Shown here in pieces: positions 54,999 to 63,560 of a DNA stretch of 64,000 bases. Below the pieces are notes generated by a model. It was given only the letters and a program-made list of their open reading frames with translations. It was not told the DNA's origin and did no database searches. A program made the translations under genes and the position numbers. The stretch comes from Nannocystis bainbridge. GTDB lineage: Bacteria > Myxococcota_A > Polyangia > Nannocystales > Nannocystaceae. The stretch is from contig NZ_JAQNDL010000004.1 of the NCBI RefSeq assembly GCF_028368995.1, forward strand, positions 442,001-506,000, read 5' to 3'. Position 1 is the stretch's first letter; every line of letters starts with the position of its first letter.

Positions 54999-55036
54999 CG
55001 ACCCCGGGGGCGCGGCTCCCGGGGTCGTTCTTCTTC
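54999..55036 (+). terminator. Intrinsic terminator behind the S46 peptidase gene
   Basis: A 10-bp perfect stem (54999-55008 with 55018-55027), a 9-nt loop and a pyrimidine tail TTCTTCTTC. It begins 20 bp after the stop codon. Confidence 0.8.
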
Positions 55037-55136
55037 ATGGTGCGAGCACGACGCGAGAGCGCGGCCTTCGGCGCCGCGGCCTTGCGCTTGTCGCCCGCGC
55101 GGGCCCGGCCTAGGCTGGGGAACCGGAGGAGCGCCC

Positions 55137-55958
55137 GTGAACCTCGTCTGCCCGCGGATCACCAGGGACATGCTCGCGCGCGACTGCGCGGCGCTCGGCG
55201 TCGGGCCGGGCGACACGGTGATGGTGCACGCGTCGCTGCGCGCGGTCGGGCCGCTGCTCGGTGGGCCCGATGCGCTGATCGACGCGATCCTCGAGGCGGT
55301 CGGCGCGGCGGGGACGATGATGGTCTACCTCGGCTGTCCTTCGCCGTACGACGACCTCGGTCGCGGGCTCTACTCGGCCGAGGACGAGCGCTTCATCGAA
55401 GAGCACTGTCCGCCGTTCGACCCGTACCTGACGCGGGCGAGCCGCGATTTCGGGATCCTGGCCGAGTTCTTCCGCGGCCACCCGCGGGTCCGCTGCAGCG
55501 CCAATCCGGGCATGCGCATGGCCGCCGTGGGGGCGCGCGCCGAATTCCTGACCCGCGACCACGGGCCGGACTTCGGGCTCGGCGAGGGCTCGCCGCTGGC
55601 GCGGCTGTGCGACGTCGGCGGCAAGGTGCTGCTGGTCGGCTCCGACCTCGACCAGGTGACGCTGCTGCACTACGCCGAGGCGGTGGCGTCGATCGAGGGC
55701 AAGCGGCTGGCCCACGTGCGCGTGCCGGTGCTGCGCGAGGGGGTCCGCGTGTGGCAGGACGCCGTGGAGTTCGACACCAACCACGGGATCTGCGACTGGC
55801 CCGATCGGTTCTTCGGCACGATCGTGGAGGGGTTCATCGCCGCCGGTCACGCGCGCAGCGGGCCGATCGGCCAGGCGGGCTGCCACCTGCTGCCGGGCCG
55901 CGCGTTGGTCGAGTTCGCGGCGCCGATCATGGCGGCGACGGCGCGGCAGGCGGGGTGA
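55137..55958 (+). CDS. Aminoglycoside N(3)-acetyltransferase family protein
   Basis: A 273-residue protein from GTG 55137, with GGAGGA eight bases upstream. The AAC(3)/YokD signatures are present: GDTVMVHASLRAVG near the start, GPDFGLGEGSPLARLCDVGGKVLLVG in the middle (coenzyme-A binding region) and a late HYAEAVA segment. AAC(3) enzymes acetylate the 3-amino group of aminoglycosides, but many chromosomal members have other amine substrates. Resistance is not implied. It is convergent with the DUF1254 gene. Confidence 0.85.
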   Translation: MNLVCPRITRDMLARDCAALGVGPGDTVMVHASLRAVGPLLGGPDALIDAILEAVGAAGTMMVYLGCPSPYDDLGRGLYSAEDERFIEEHCPPFDPYLTRASRDFGILAEFFRGHPRVRCSANPGMRMAAVGARAEFLTRDHGPDFGLGEGSPLARLCDVGGKVLLVGSDLDQVTLLHYAEAVASIEGKRLAHVRVPVLREGVRVWQDAVEFDTNHGICDWPDRFFGTIVEGFIAAGHARSGPIGQAGCHLLPGRALVEFAAPIMAATARQAG

Positions 55959-55967
55959 GCGAAGGGA

Positions 55968-56041
55968 CATGTCCGATGGGACATTCCCTCGAGGACATGG
56001 GCTTCGGGGCAGGTCTTTGGGAGCATGTCCGATAGGACATG
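55968..56041. repeat. 14-bp-phased repeat array, 6 nodes, convergent junction
   Basis: CATG 55968, CATT 55982, CATG 55996, CAGG 56010, CATG 56024 and 56038 are exactly 14 bp apart. One more CATG at 56053 is one base out of phase. The array starts 9 bp behind the acetyltransferase stop. Confidence 0.85.
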
Positions 56042-56119
56042 ACGTGAGGCGACATGGGCCGGCGCCGACGCGACGAGCGTGGCCGGCGTGCTGACCCCCA
56101 GCGCGGGGGAATGCGCCGC

Positions 56120-57589
56120 TCACGGCATGCGGACGACCGGCGGGGGCACCCAGTCGCCGCGCAGGACCGGCTCCTTGGGCCAGTAGAGGCGCATGATCAG
56201 GTTGAACGGGCCGGCGGGCGCGGGCAGCCAGTTGGCCTCGCGGGCCTTGCCGGGCGACTCGTGCTGGATGTAGAGGTCGAGCGAGCCGTCGCGGTTGCGC
56301 TTCAGCTTGTCGCGCTGGCCGAGGCCGTAGCGATCGAGCGGGTTGTCGACGAAGTAGTGCTGGGCGTCGTAGAGGGTGACCGACCAGAAGCCCGCGACCG
56401 GCGGGGTCTCACCCTTGTCGAAGTGGAGGACGTAGCGGCTCGCGCCGGTCAGCGGCTGGCCCTCGCCGTCGACGCTGGCGACCGGATAGACAGCGTCCTG
56501 CGGCAGGTTGGCGCCGAGGCCGACCTCGGCGATGAGGGCCCGCAGCTCGTAGTCGACGCCGTACTGGCCGATGTCGGTGGTGATCCGCCAGCCGTTGACC
56601 TGGTCGCCCGGCAGATGATGGGCCGCGGCCGCCAGCTCGGCGCGAGCGTCGGCGAAGCCCTCGTCCAGCGCCAGGGTCTCGGCCGGCGTGAGGGCGTCCG
56701 GGTTCCACGGCCGGCCGCGCTCGAGCCGGAGCTCGCGCATGGCCGCGACCATGGCGGCGTCGGCCTCGGCCGGCGGGTTCTCGGGCAAGAGCTCGGCGAC
56801 GCGGGCGAGGAACGCCTCGGGGGCCATGGCGAGGACCTGCTGCGGGGGCGGGGTGCTGACGTCGACGCCGGTGGTCAGCGGCGTGGGCTCGGGCGCGACG
56901 GCCATCGGGCCCCAGCCGGACAGCGGGGTGAGCTTGTACTGATCTTGCAGCTTGTGGACGGCGAGGGTGTCGAGCTCGCTGGTGACCTCGGTGCGGCCGA
57001 TGATCCAGACGATGTCGGTCGGGGCGCGCAGCTCGACGAGGCCTTCGGGCAGCGCGCCCTGCCAGGTCGGTCCGACCACGGCGAACTGCTGGGCCTTGTT
57101 GCCGGTGGTGCGCGTGCCGGGCGAGGCGAACACGTTGGTCCAGGCGTCGAGCATCGGCATGAGCCAGTAGCGCTTGCCCATGTCGGGGACGCTGAGCACG
57201 ACGGGCTCGCGGGCGAGGTCGAGCCAGGCCGAGGAGTAGAGGGTGTCGGCGTTGGGGCTGACGACGTCGTGGAACTTGGCGCTGGGGAAGGCGCGCAGGT
57301 GCTGGAAGCTGTTGACCGCGGTCTGCGAGGTCATGACCTGGCGGGTGAGGTCCATGAGCACGAGCGGGTAGGCGAAGGTGTAGACCTGCTGGGCGATCCG
57401 GCGCAGCCGCGGATCGGCGGTCGGCTCGGGCGGCGGCGGCTCGGGTGCCAGCTCGCGGACGGGCTCGACCGGCGCTGCCACCTGCGGCGCGGGCGCGTGG
57501 GCGAGGCTGCGACCGCGGTGACAGGCGAGGGCGAGCAAGCCGAGGGCGAGGACCGGGACGAGCGAGCGGCAGGACGGGCTCCGGTGCAT
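56120..57589 (-). CDS. DUF1254/DUF1214 lipoprotein
   Basis: A 489-residue protein. The signal ends LLALAC (Cys23); a Pro/Glu-rich linker runs to about 58. The N-terminal half is DUF1254 (AYPLVLMDLTRQVMT ... SPNADTLYSSAWLDLAREPVV ... YWLMPMLDAWTNVFA) and the C-terminal half DUF1214 (YVLHFDKGETPPVAGFWSVTLYD ... NWLPAPAGPFNLIMRLYWP). This pairing is widespread and of unknown function, found in secreted proteins. ATG 57589 gives the only signal peptide. The gap upstream is filled by repeats. Confidence 0.88.
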   Translation of the reverse strand: MHRSPSCRSLVPVLALGLLALACHRGRSLAHAPAPQVAAPVEPVRELAPEPPPPEPTADPRLRRIAQQVYTFAYPLVLMDLTRQVMTSQTAVNSFQHLRAFPSAKFHDVVSPNADTLYSSAWLDLAREPVVLSVPDMGKRYWLMPMLDAWTNVFASPGTRTTGNKAQQFAVVGPTWQGALPEGLVELRAPTDIVWIIGRTEVTSELDTLAVHKLQDQYKLTPLSGWGPMAVAPEPTPLTTGVDVSTPPPQQVLAMAPEAFLARVAELLPENPPAEADAAMVAAMRELRLERGRPWNPDALTPAETLALDEGFADARAELAAAAHHLPGDQVNGWRITTDIGQYGVDYELRALIAEVGLGANLPQDAVYPVASVDGEGQPLTGASRYVLHFDKGETPPVAGFWSVTLYDAQHYFVDNPLDRYGLGQRDKLKRNRDGSLDLYIQHESPGKAREANWLPAPAGPFNLIMRLYWPKEPVLRGDWVPPPVVRMP

Positions 57590-57702
57590 CGGGCAAGGCT
57601 GGCCGAGGCCCGCCGCGGCGCAAGCAGGCGGGCGGGCCGGAAGCGGCGATGCGGGGCGGCAATTGCGGGCTGCAGGTCGAGGACGGCGCGGCCGTGCGTC
57701 AG

Positions 57703-57928
57703 GATGTCTCTCGGGACATGTCACTCGCGCTCGCCGAGTGGATGTCTCTCGGGACATTTCACTCGCGCGCTCGTCGGCGTCGAGTGGATGTCTCTCGGGA
57801 CGTTTCACTCGCGCGCTCGCCCGCGCCCGGCACATGTCCCGAGGGACATGTCACTCGGGACATGTGCCGGGTACATGTCTCTCGGGACATGTCACTCGCG
57901 CGCTCGCACGCATGACCCGAAGGACATG
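57703..57928. repeat. Dense 14-bp repeat field behind the PATAN/TPR gene
   Basis: Nodes 14 bp apart occur at 57703/57717, 57741/57755, 57787/57801, 57833/57847/57861, 57874/57888 and 57911/57925. Between pairs, TCACTCGCGCGCTCG-like spacers recur. So here the 18-bp unit GATGTCTCTCGGGACATK is itself repeated with a longer spacer. It is the largest cluster in the window and lies 20 bp beyond the minus-strand stop at 57948. Confidence 0.88.
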
Positions 57929-57947
57929 CGCGCGCGCGGGTGCCGCC

Positions 57948-60749
57948 TCACTCGGCTTCGCGGTACTCGAGCGCGAGCTCGCAGTAGGGGTCGAGGTAGA
58001 GGGCGCGGTCGAAGCACTCGCGGGCGTTGTCGCTGGCGCCCATGCTGACGTAGATCGCGCCGCGGTAGGCGTGGAGGATCGCCAGGCTCGGGTTGATGCT
58101 CTCGGCGTAGTCGAGCAGCTCGAGCGAGTTCTGGCCGATGTCGGGGTCGCAGCCGCTGGCGCGGTAGCGGGCGAACGCGAGGTGGGCGTGCAGGTCGGCG
58201 GTGTCGAAGCCGGTGTTGTAGGCGTCCTCGAACAGGGCCACGGCGGTGTCGTAGTCACCCTCGCGCATGGCGGCCTCGGCCTCGCCGTAGCGCACTGCCG
58301 CGTAGCTGGCAGCCCCGCCGTCGCCGCTGTTGGCGTCGTCGTTGGCCCCGACGAAGGTGTTCTCGCCGCTGGCGAGCATCGGCTCGTCGGCGTAGCCGGC
58401 GTCGTCGTCACCGATCTCGGCGTCCTCGTCGAGCTCGTCGAGCTCCTCGGCGTCGTCGTCCTCGTCGCCGAGGTCACCGAGGTCGGCCGAGAGCACGCCG
58501 GAGACGTTGGGATCGCCGAGGTCGGCCAGGTCGACCGCGAGCGACAGATCGCCGGAGACGTTGGGATCGAGCGGGGCGCCGTCGAGGTCGTCGCCGAGGT
58601 CGCCGGCGAGGTCGCCGAGGTCGTCGCCCAGGTCGAGGCCGTCGAGGTCGTCGAGCTCGGGCAGCGGCTCGTCGCCGTCGCCGAGCAAGAGGTCGTCGTC
58701 GACGCCAGCGAGCAGCTCGTCGGGGTCGAGGCCAGCGTCGGGGTCAAGGCCAGCGTCGGGGTCGGTGCCGGGACCCTCGTCGGCGAGCACGGCGGCGAGC
58801 GACTGCACGCCGCTCTCACCGGCGAGGTCGCCGAGGTCGCCGAGGTCGCCGAGGTCACCTGGTTCTTCGGGCAGGTCGGCGAGCGGCTCGAGCGCGAGGC
58901 TGGCGGGCGTGAGGGTGGCCGGCGGCTCGGGATCGAGGTCGCCGCGGCCGAGCTCCGCGAGGTCGGCGAAGGCGCCGTCGGCAGGCGCTGCTTCGGGCTC
59001 GCTCGCGGCGGCGATCGCCGGCTCTTCAGGCGCTGCGTCGTCGGCCGGAGCGTCGTCGCCCGCGTCGGTCGGATCGTCGAGCATCTCGTCGTCGTCGAGC
59101 TCCTCGAGCTCTTCGATGTCCTCGAGCGGCTCGTCGTCGGCGTCGGTCTCGTCGGGGATGGCGATGCCGGCGAGGGACTCGTCAGGGAGGGGCTCGTCGA
59201 CGAGGGCGAGGCCCACGAGCGACTCGTCGGGCAGGGGCTCGTCGGGCAGGGCGATGCCGGCGAGCGACTCGTCGGGCAGGGCGATGCCGGCGAAGGACTC
59301 GTCGGGGAGCGGATCGTCGGGCAGGGCGAGGCCGGCGAGCGACTCTTCGGGGAGGGCGATGCCGGCGAGTGATTCGTCAGGCAGGGCGACGGTGGCGAGC
59401 GCGTCGTCGCCGAGCAGGTCGTCGGGATCGCCGAGGTCGTCGGGCAGCTCGGGCTCGGCGAGCAGGGCCAGCGCGGCGCTGGAGGGCGAGAGGTCGGGCG
59501 CGGGCGCGGCGACCGGCGGGTCCTTGCGCAGCGAGGACAGGCCGGGCGGGGGGCCGAGCTTGTGGGTCGCGGGCGTCGGCGCGGGGGCGCGGATCGAGTC
59601 CTCGGGGCCGTCGCGCAGGTCGCTGAAGTCGGTCTCGGCGTCGAAGGCCCCCGAGACGTCGGCGGACGGGGCGGGCGTGAGCGTCGGCGCGATGGCGGGC
59701 GCGGGGCGAGGGATGATCTCGCGAGCGGCGGCCGCCTGCAGCTTGGCCCGCAGGTTGCGCGGGTCGGTGACGATGCTCTCGTCGACGTTGAGGCCGCGGA
59801 ACATCTCCTCGTCCTCGGTCGGCAGCAGCGGGACCCGCGGGTTGCGGCTCGAGGAGGCGCCGAGGTCGATCGGGAGCCGGCTCGGCAGCGGGGTGTCCTC
59901 GTACTCGCCGATGGTCGAAAGGACCTCGAAGCCGGGCGCGAGCTGGTCCTCGGGCAAGGTCGGCGGGGTCAGGTTGGGCCGCAGCGGGGCCAGGCGCCGC
60001 GGCGATTTGGTCTCGAGCGGGTCGACGACGCCGGCGCTGAGGAGGCCGAGCAGCAGGGTCGAGAGCTGCGGGACCTCGAGGTCGGGGCGGCGCGACAGCA
60101 GCTCGTCGGTGGAGCGGCTGCCGTCGATGCAGCGCAGGAAGTACAGCTCCTCGGGCAGGAGCTCGAGGCCGGCCGCGTCGCCGCTCCAGCGCGGGCTCGG
60201 GGTCGGGTACCTGTCGGCGAACGGTTTGAGGGCCTCGCGCGCGCGCTCGTCGGTGAAGCGCTCCTGGATCGCGGCGAGGATCAGCGCCTCGATGGTGCCG
60301 GCCGGCGGGGTGCCAGTGATGCCGGGCTCGGCCCCGGACTTGAACTGGAACCGGCCCTCGTCCCAGGCGAAGATCTCGAACAGCTTGCGCCGCAGCTGCT
60401 CCTCCAGGCCGTAGCGCAGGTTGTGCTCGGAGAGGATGCCCATCTCGACCAGCAGCTCGCCCTGCTTCTTGCCGGTGCGGCGGATGGCCTCGAGGGTGTT
60501 GTCGCACTGCTCCTGCGTGATGAGGCCCTGATCGGTCAGGACCTGGCCGAGGAACTCGGTGGCGAGGTTGCTGCGCACGACCGTGGGCTGGCCGTCGACG
60601 AAGAACACGACCTTCTTCGTGTCCCCGCTCATCAGGTACAGGCTGCCGGTGATGCCGGCGCCGGCGATGTCGCGCAGCAGGCTGGAGAACGGCACGCGCT
60701 TGAGCGAGCCCTTGGTCGGAAACCCGAGGTCGGTGTCAGCGGAGGTCAT
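57948..60749 (-). CDS. PATAN (DUF4388) protein with acidic repeats and C-terminal TPR
   Basis: A 933-residue cytoplasmic protein from ATG 60749. Residues about 10-140 are a PATAN/DUF4388 domain (GSLKRVPFSSLLRDIAGAGI ... GEGRFQFKSG-type end), found in regulators of motility and type IV pili. A second helical domain follows to about 235. Then comes a very long acidic, Pro/Ala-rich region. It includes about eight near-repeats of LPDESLAGIA (encoded at about 59150-59400), runs of D-L-G and D-P-D-A-G-L, and ends near 800. The last ~90 residues are TPR-like (YGEAEAAMREGDYDTAVALF ... ARECFDRALYLDPYCELAL). Partner proteins are unknown. Confidence 0.82.
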   Translation of the reverse strand: MTSADTDLGFPTKGSLKRVPFSSLLRDIAGAGITGSLYLMSGDTKKVVFFVDGQPTVVRSNLATEFLGQVLTDQGLITQEQCDNTLEAIRRTGKKQGELLVEMGILSEHNLRYGLEEQLRRKLFEIFAWDEGRFQFKSGAEPGITGTPPAGTIEALILAAIQERFTDERAREALKPFADRYPTPSPRWSGDAAGLELLPEELYFLRCIDGSRSTDELLSRRPDLEVPQLSTLLLGLLSAGVVDPLETKSPRRLAPLRPNLTPPTLPEDQLAPGFEVLSTIGEYEDTPLPSRLPIDLGASSSRNPRVPLLPTEDEEMFRGLNVDESIVTDPRNLRAKLQAAAAREIIPRPAPAIAPTLTPAPSADVSGAFDAETDFSDLRDGPEDSIRAPAPTPATHKLGPPPGLSSLRKDPPVAAPAPDLSPSSAALALLAEPELPDDLGDPDDLLGDDALATVALPDESLAGIALPEESLAGLALPDDPLPDESFAGIALPDESLAGIALPDEPLPDESLVGLALVDEPLPDESLAGIAIPDETDADDEPLEDIEELEELDDDEMLDDPTDAGDDAPADDAAPEEPAIAAASEPEAAPADGAFADLAELGRGDLDPEPPATLTPASLALEPLADLPEEPGDLGDLGDLGDLAGESGVQSLAAVLADEGPGTDPDAGLDPDAGLDPDELLAGVDDDLLLGDGDEPLPELDDLDGLDLGDDLGDLAGDLGDDLDGAPLDPNVSGDLSLAVDLADLGDPNVSGVLSADLGDLGDEDDDAEELDELDEDAEIGDDDAGYADEPMLASGENTFVGANDDANSGDGGAASYAAVRYGEAEAAMREGDYDTAVALFEDAYNTGFDTADLHAHLAFARYRASGCDPDIGQNSLELLDYAESINPSLAILHAYRGAIYVSMGASDNARECFDRALYLDPYCELALEYREAE

Positions 60750-60960
60750 GCGCGAGAGCTCTGGAGCCGAGCGGGCCAACGATACCCCGGCGGCCACAAG
60801 CCGGGCAGCCCGGTCCGCGTAGGGTCTGCGCTGGATCGGGCGCCGGACGAGGCGCGCAGGCCCACGGGCGGGCAGTGTCACAGTCGAGCTTCGCGGTGCG
60901 CTCTTTGCGCAGCGCGGGGAGCCGGCGGGCCGCGCAGATCTGCCCCCGCGCGGGCGGGCC

Positions 60961-62919
60961 TCACGCAGGCTCGTGGAGCGGCAGACGGATGACGACGGCG
61001 GCGCCGCCGAGCTCGCTGTCCTCGACCCGGACCTCGCCGTTGTGGTCGAGCACGACCTTCTTGACGATCGCAAGGCCGAGGCCGGTGCCCTCCTTGCGGG
61101 TCGACTCGTAGGGCTCGAAGACCCGCTCGCGCCGCTCGATCTCGATGCCGGGGCCGTTGTCGTCGACGCGCAGCTCGACGAACCCGGGCTCGCCCCGGGC
61201 CGGCCGCGCGGCCACCCGCACGTGCACGGGGCCGCGCTGCCGCTGCGACAGCACCGCGTTCTCGACCAGGTTGACCAGGCATTGCTTGAGCAGCTGGCGG
61301 TCGCCGAGGATGACGAGCGAGGCCGGGGCGGGCATGACCTCGAGGACATCGGCGTCGCGCTCGGTGAGGTGGCCGTAGGCGCGCTCGAACTCGCCGAGGA
61401 TCCGCGCGACCAGGGTCGGCTCGAGCTGGGCCTCGGGGACCTTGGCGAAGCGCGAGAAGCTGGTGACCATGCGCCGCAGCGACTCGATCTCGTCCTCGAC
61501 GATCTCGACCGAGGAGCGGAGCAGGCGCGAGAAGTTCTCGTCGGTGCCGGGGTCCTTCTCGCGCAGCTGCTGGGCGGCCAGCTGGATCGGGGTGAGCGGG
61601 TTCTTGATCTCGTGGGCGATCCGCCGCGCCATCTCCTGCCAGGCGCCGACCCGCTGCAGGTAGGACAGCTTGCGCTGGGCCGAGGCGAGCTCGTCGAGCA
61701 TGCCGTTGAAGGCGGCGCCGAGCTGGCCGAGCTCGTCGTTGCCGAGCTCGGGCACGCGCGCCAGCAGGTCGCCGCCGGCGACCCGCAGCATGGCGTCGCT
61801 GAGCATGCTGAGCTTGCGCGTGGTGGCCCGCGCGAGCAGGAAGCCGGCGATGAAGGCGACCATCAGCACGAGCGCGCTGGCGGCCCCGATCGCGCGGTAG
61901 ACGGCCCGCTCGAGCTCGCCGCGGTCGACGACGTTGCCGTCGACGGTGACGTAGTCGAGGCCGCGCTTGATCATGCCGAGCGACTGGTAGTCGCGGTCGA
62001 GCGCGGGGTCGAGGGCGAAGATGGCGGCGAGGCGATCCTGGTCGGTGGGACCTGTCGCTTTGAACATGTTCAAAGGGACAGGCCCGGACATGACCCAGAT
62101 CCGCGCGCCCTCGTCCTCGGGCAGCAGATCGCGCCGCTCGGCCAGGGCGTGGTGCGGGCCGTTGATCTCCAGCTCGACGAGGTCGGGCTCGCGGCGCAGC
62201 AGGGCGTGCAGCAGCTCGCGCGGGCCGGCGGGGTCGTCGGCGGTCAGCTCGCCGCGGGCGGCGGCCAGCTCGAGCTCGCGGGCCATGGCCTCGAGGCGGG
62301 CGCGGTAGGTCTCCTTGCGGGCCTTGACGTAGCCGTCGTAGAAGGGCAGCGAGAGGGCGACGGCGTCGTCGCTCTTCTGGGTGGCGGCGCCGACGATGCC
62401 CTCGAAGTACTGGACGGTGAGGGCGACGAGGTAGGCCGAGGCGCCGACGCAGAGGATGCCGAGGCAGACGAGCGCGGTGATCACCCGCGACTCGAGCCGA
62501 CCCCACCACGGCACACGCGGGGCGGCGACGATGCGCTGACCGATCCGCGTCATGCGGATCCGCGAGAGGTCGCTCGGGCGCGAGTCGGCGGCGCCGAAGC
62601 GGAAGAAAGAAGAAGTGCGGGCCCCGGCCTTGTCGGCGCGCGGGTGGACGCTGGACTCGGGGCGCGCGGCCGGGGTGACGGCGGAGGGCGGGCGCGCGGC
62701 GGTCCGGGCTCGCGGCCGCGAGGGCTCGCCGAGCCTGGGGCGCGGATCGAGGTCGTCGCGCGGGCCCGCGGGCAATTCGTCGGAGGCGGCCGGCGTGGTG
62801 CGCGAGCCGGATCGTCGCGGGAGGTCGTCGCGCGATCCGGCTTGATGCGTCGCGTCGCGCGCGCCGGGCGGGTTCACCGGGCGCGGGGCGTCGTCGTCGC
62901 TGGGGCCGCGCGCGCTCAT
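60961..62919 (-). CDS. NtrY-like membrane sensor histidine kinase
   Basis: A 652-residue kinase. A disordered, Arg/Pro-rich cytoplasmic N-terminus (about 1-135) precedes a first membrane helix (about 155-175), a periplasmic sensor (about 175-340), a second helix (about 345-370), HAMP, HisKA with His in RIAHEIKNPLTPIQL, and HATPase with CLVNLVENAV, DNGPGI and GTGLGLAIVKKV. The HEIKNPLTPIQ motif is typical of NtrY-type kinases. The cognate NtrX-type regulator is not present. It overlaps the DUF4390 stop by four bases (ATGA). A 32-bp palindrome of the 14-bp family lies in the sensor region. Confidence 0.9.
   Translation of the reverse strand: MSARGPSDDDAPRPVNPPGARDATHQAGSRDDLPRRSGSRTTPAASDELPAGPRDDLDPRPRLGEPSRPRARTAARPPSAVTPAARPESSVHPRADKAGARTSSFFRFGAADSRPSDLSRIRMTRIGQRIVAAPRVPWWGRLESRVITALVCLGILCVGASAYLVALTVQYFEGIVGAATQKSDDAVALSLPFYDGYVKARKETYRARLEAMARELELAAARGELTADDPAGPRELLHALLRREPDLVELEINGPHHALAERRDLLPEDEGARIWVMSGPVPLNMFKATGPTDQDRLAAIFALDPALDRDYQSLGMIKRGLDYVTVDGNVVDRGELERAVYRAIGAASALVLMVAFIAGFLLARATTRKLSMLSDAMLRVAGGDLLARVPELGNDELGQLGAAFNGMLDELASAQRKLSYLQRVGAWQEMARRIAHEIKNPLTPIQLAAQQLREKDPGTDENFSRLLRSSVEIVEDEIESLRRMVTSFSRFAKVPEAQLEPTLVARILGEFERAYGHLTERDADVLEVMPAPASLVILGDRQLLKQCLVNLVENAVLSQRQRGPVHVRVAARPARGEPGFVELRVDDNGPGIEIERRERVFEPYESTRKEGTGLGLAIVKKVVLDHNGEVRVEDSELGGAAVVIRLPLHEPA
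62051..62082. repeat. 32-bp palindrome of the 14-bp family in the NtrY-like gene
   Basis: CCTG 62051, CATG 62065 and CAGG 62079 are 14 bp apart. Around the central ATG the arms TTTGAA/TTCAAA and CCTGTC/GACAGG pair with a single mismatch. It encodes GPVPLNMFKATGP in the periplasmic sensor. Confidence 0.8.
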
Positions 62920-63560
62920 GACGACACCAGATAGAAGCCCGGGACGGTTTTTATTGCGAAGGTCTGCTCGGCGCTCTGGGTGGCGCGGACGAAGATGCCG
63001 ACCCACCGCGAGAACACCGAGAGGTCGCGGCCCTGGCCGCGGTCCCACTCGTCGCCGGACTGCGGGGCGAGCAGGTCGCGGTCGATCGGGTTGCGCTGGC
63101 CGACGACGGTGGCGAAATAGACGGCCTCAGGGCCGCGCTGGAGGGCGCTGACGCGGGCGATGCGGACGCGGTCGAGGGTGGTGGCGCGGGCGATCGCCTC
63201 GTCGCGATCGGTGTAGTAGCGGATCTGCGGGGCGCGCCCGGGATCGCTGGTGGTGACCACGTAGCGCTCTTTCCACGGGTTGTACTGGATCTTGACGACG
63301 CGCGAGCGCTGGTCGACCGGGAGGCTGTGGCCGGTGCGATAGACGACGATCTCGAACACGAGGGTGGTGGCGAACGCCGACTCGAGCGAGGCCATGGCGT
63401 CGTCGTCGCGCGTGGGCAGGAGCTCGGGCATGGCGGCGGTCATGAGCACGCCGTCGCCGACCTCCTCGAACTTGGCCCGGCGGTTGCGCAGCAGCTCGAG
63501 GCCGCTGGCGCCCAGCAGCGGCAAGGAGAGGCCGGCGAGCAGGAGGGCGCGCCGCTTCAC
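62916..63560 (-). CDS. DUF4390 family protein
   Basis: A 214-residue protein with GTG 63560 overlapping the upstream stop and a final TGA overlapping the kinase ATG. An N-terminal hydrophobic stretch (RRALLLAGLSLPLLGASG) is a signal or anchor. The mature part is a DUF4390-like beta protein (VFEIVVYRTGHSLP ... VKIQYNPWKERYVV). DUF4390 genes are regularly found next to NtrY-type kinases; it may be the periplasmic partner that informs the sensor. The function is unproven. Confidence 0.75.
   Translation of the reverse strand: MKRRALLLAGLSLPLLGASGLELLRNRRAKFEEVGDGVLMTAAMPELLPTRDDDAMASLESAFATTLVFEIVVYRTGHSLPVDQRSRVVKIQYNPWKERYVVTTSDPGRAPQIRYYTDRDEAIARATTLDRVRIARVSALQRGPEAVYFATVVGQRNPIDRDLLAPQSGDEWDRGQGRDLSVFSRWVGIFVRATQSAEQTFAIKTVPGFYLVSS

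Noticed and set aside
51854..55216. 1120-codon minus-strand frame
   Set aside because: It is antisense to the S46 peptidase, whose catalytic motifs, lipobox and terminator are clear on the plus strand.
55137..55958. Acquired antibiotic-resistance gene
   Set aside because: The AAC(3)-type gene has the same composition as its neighbours and no mobile element nearby. Many chromosomal members of the family have other substrates.
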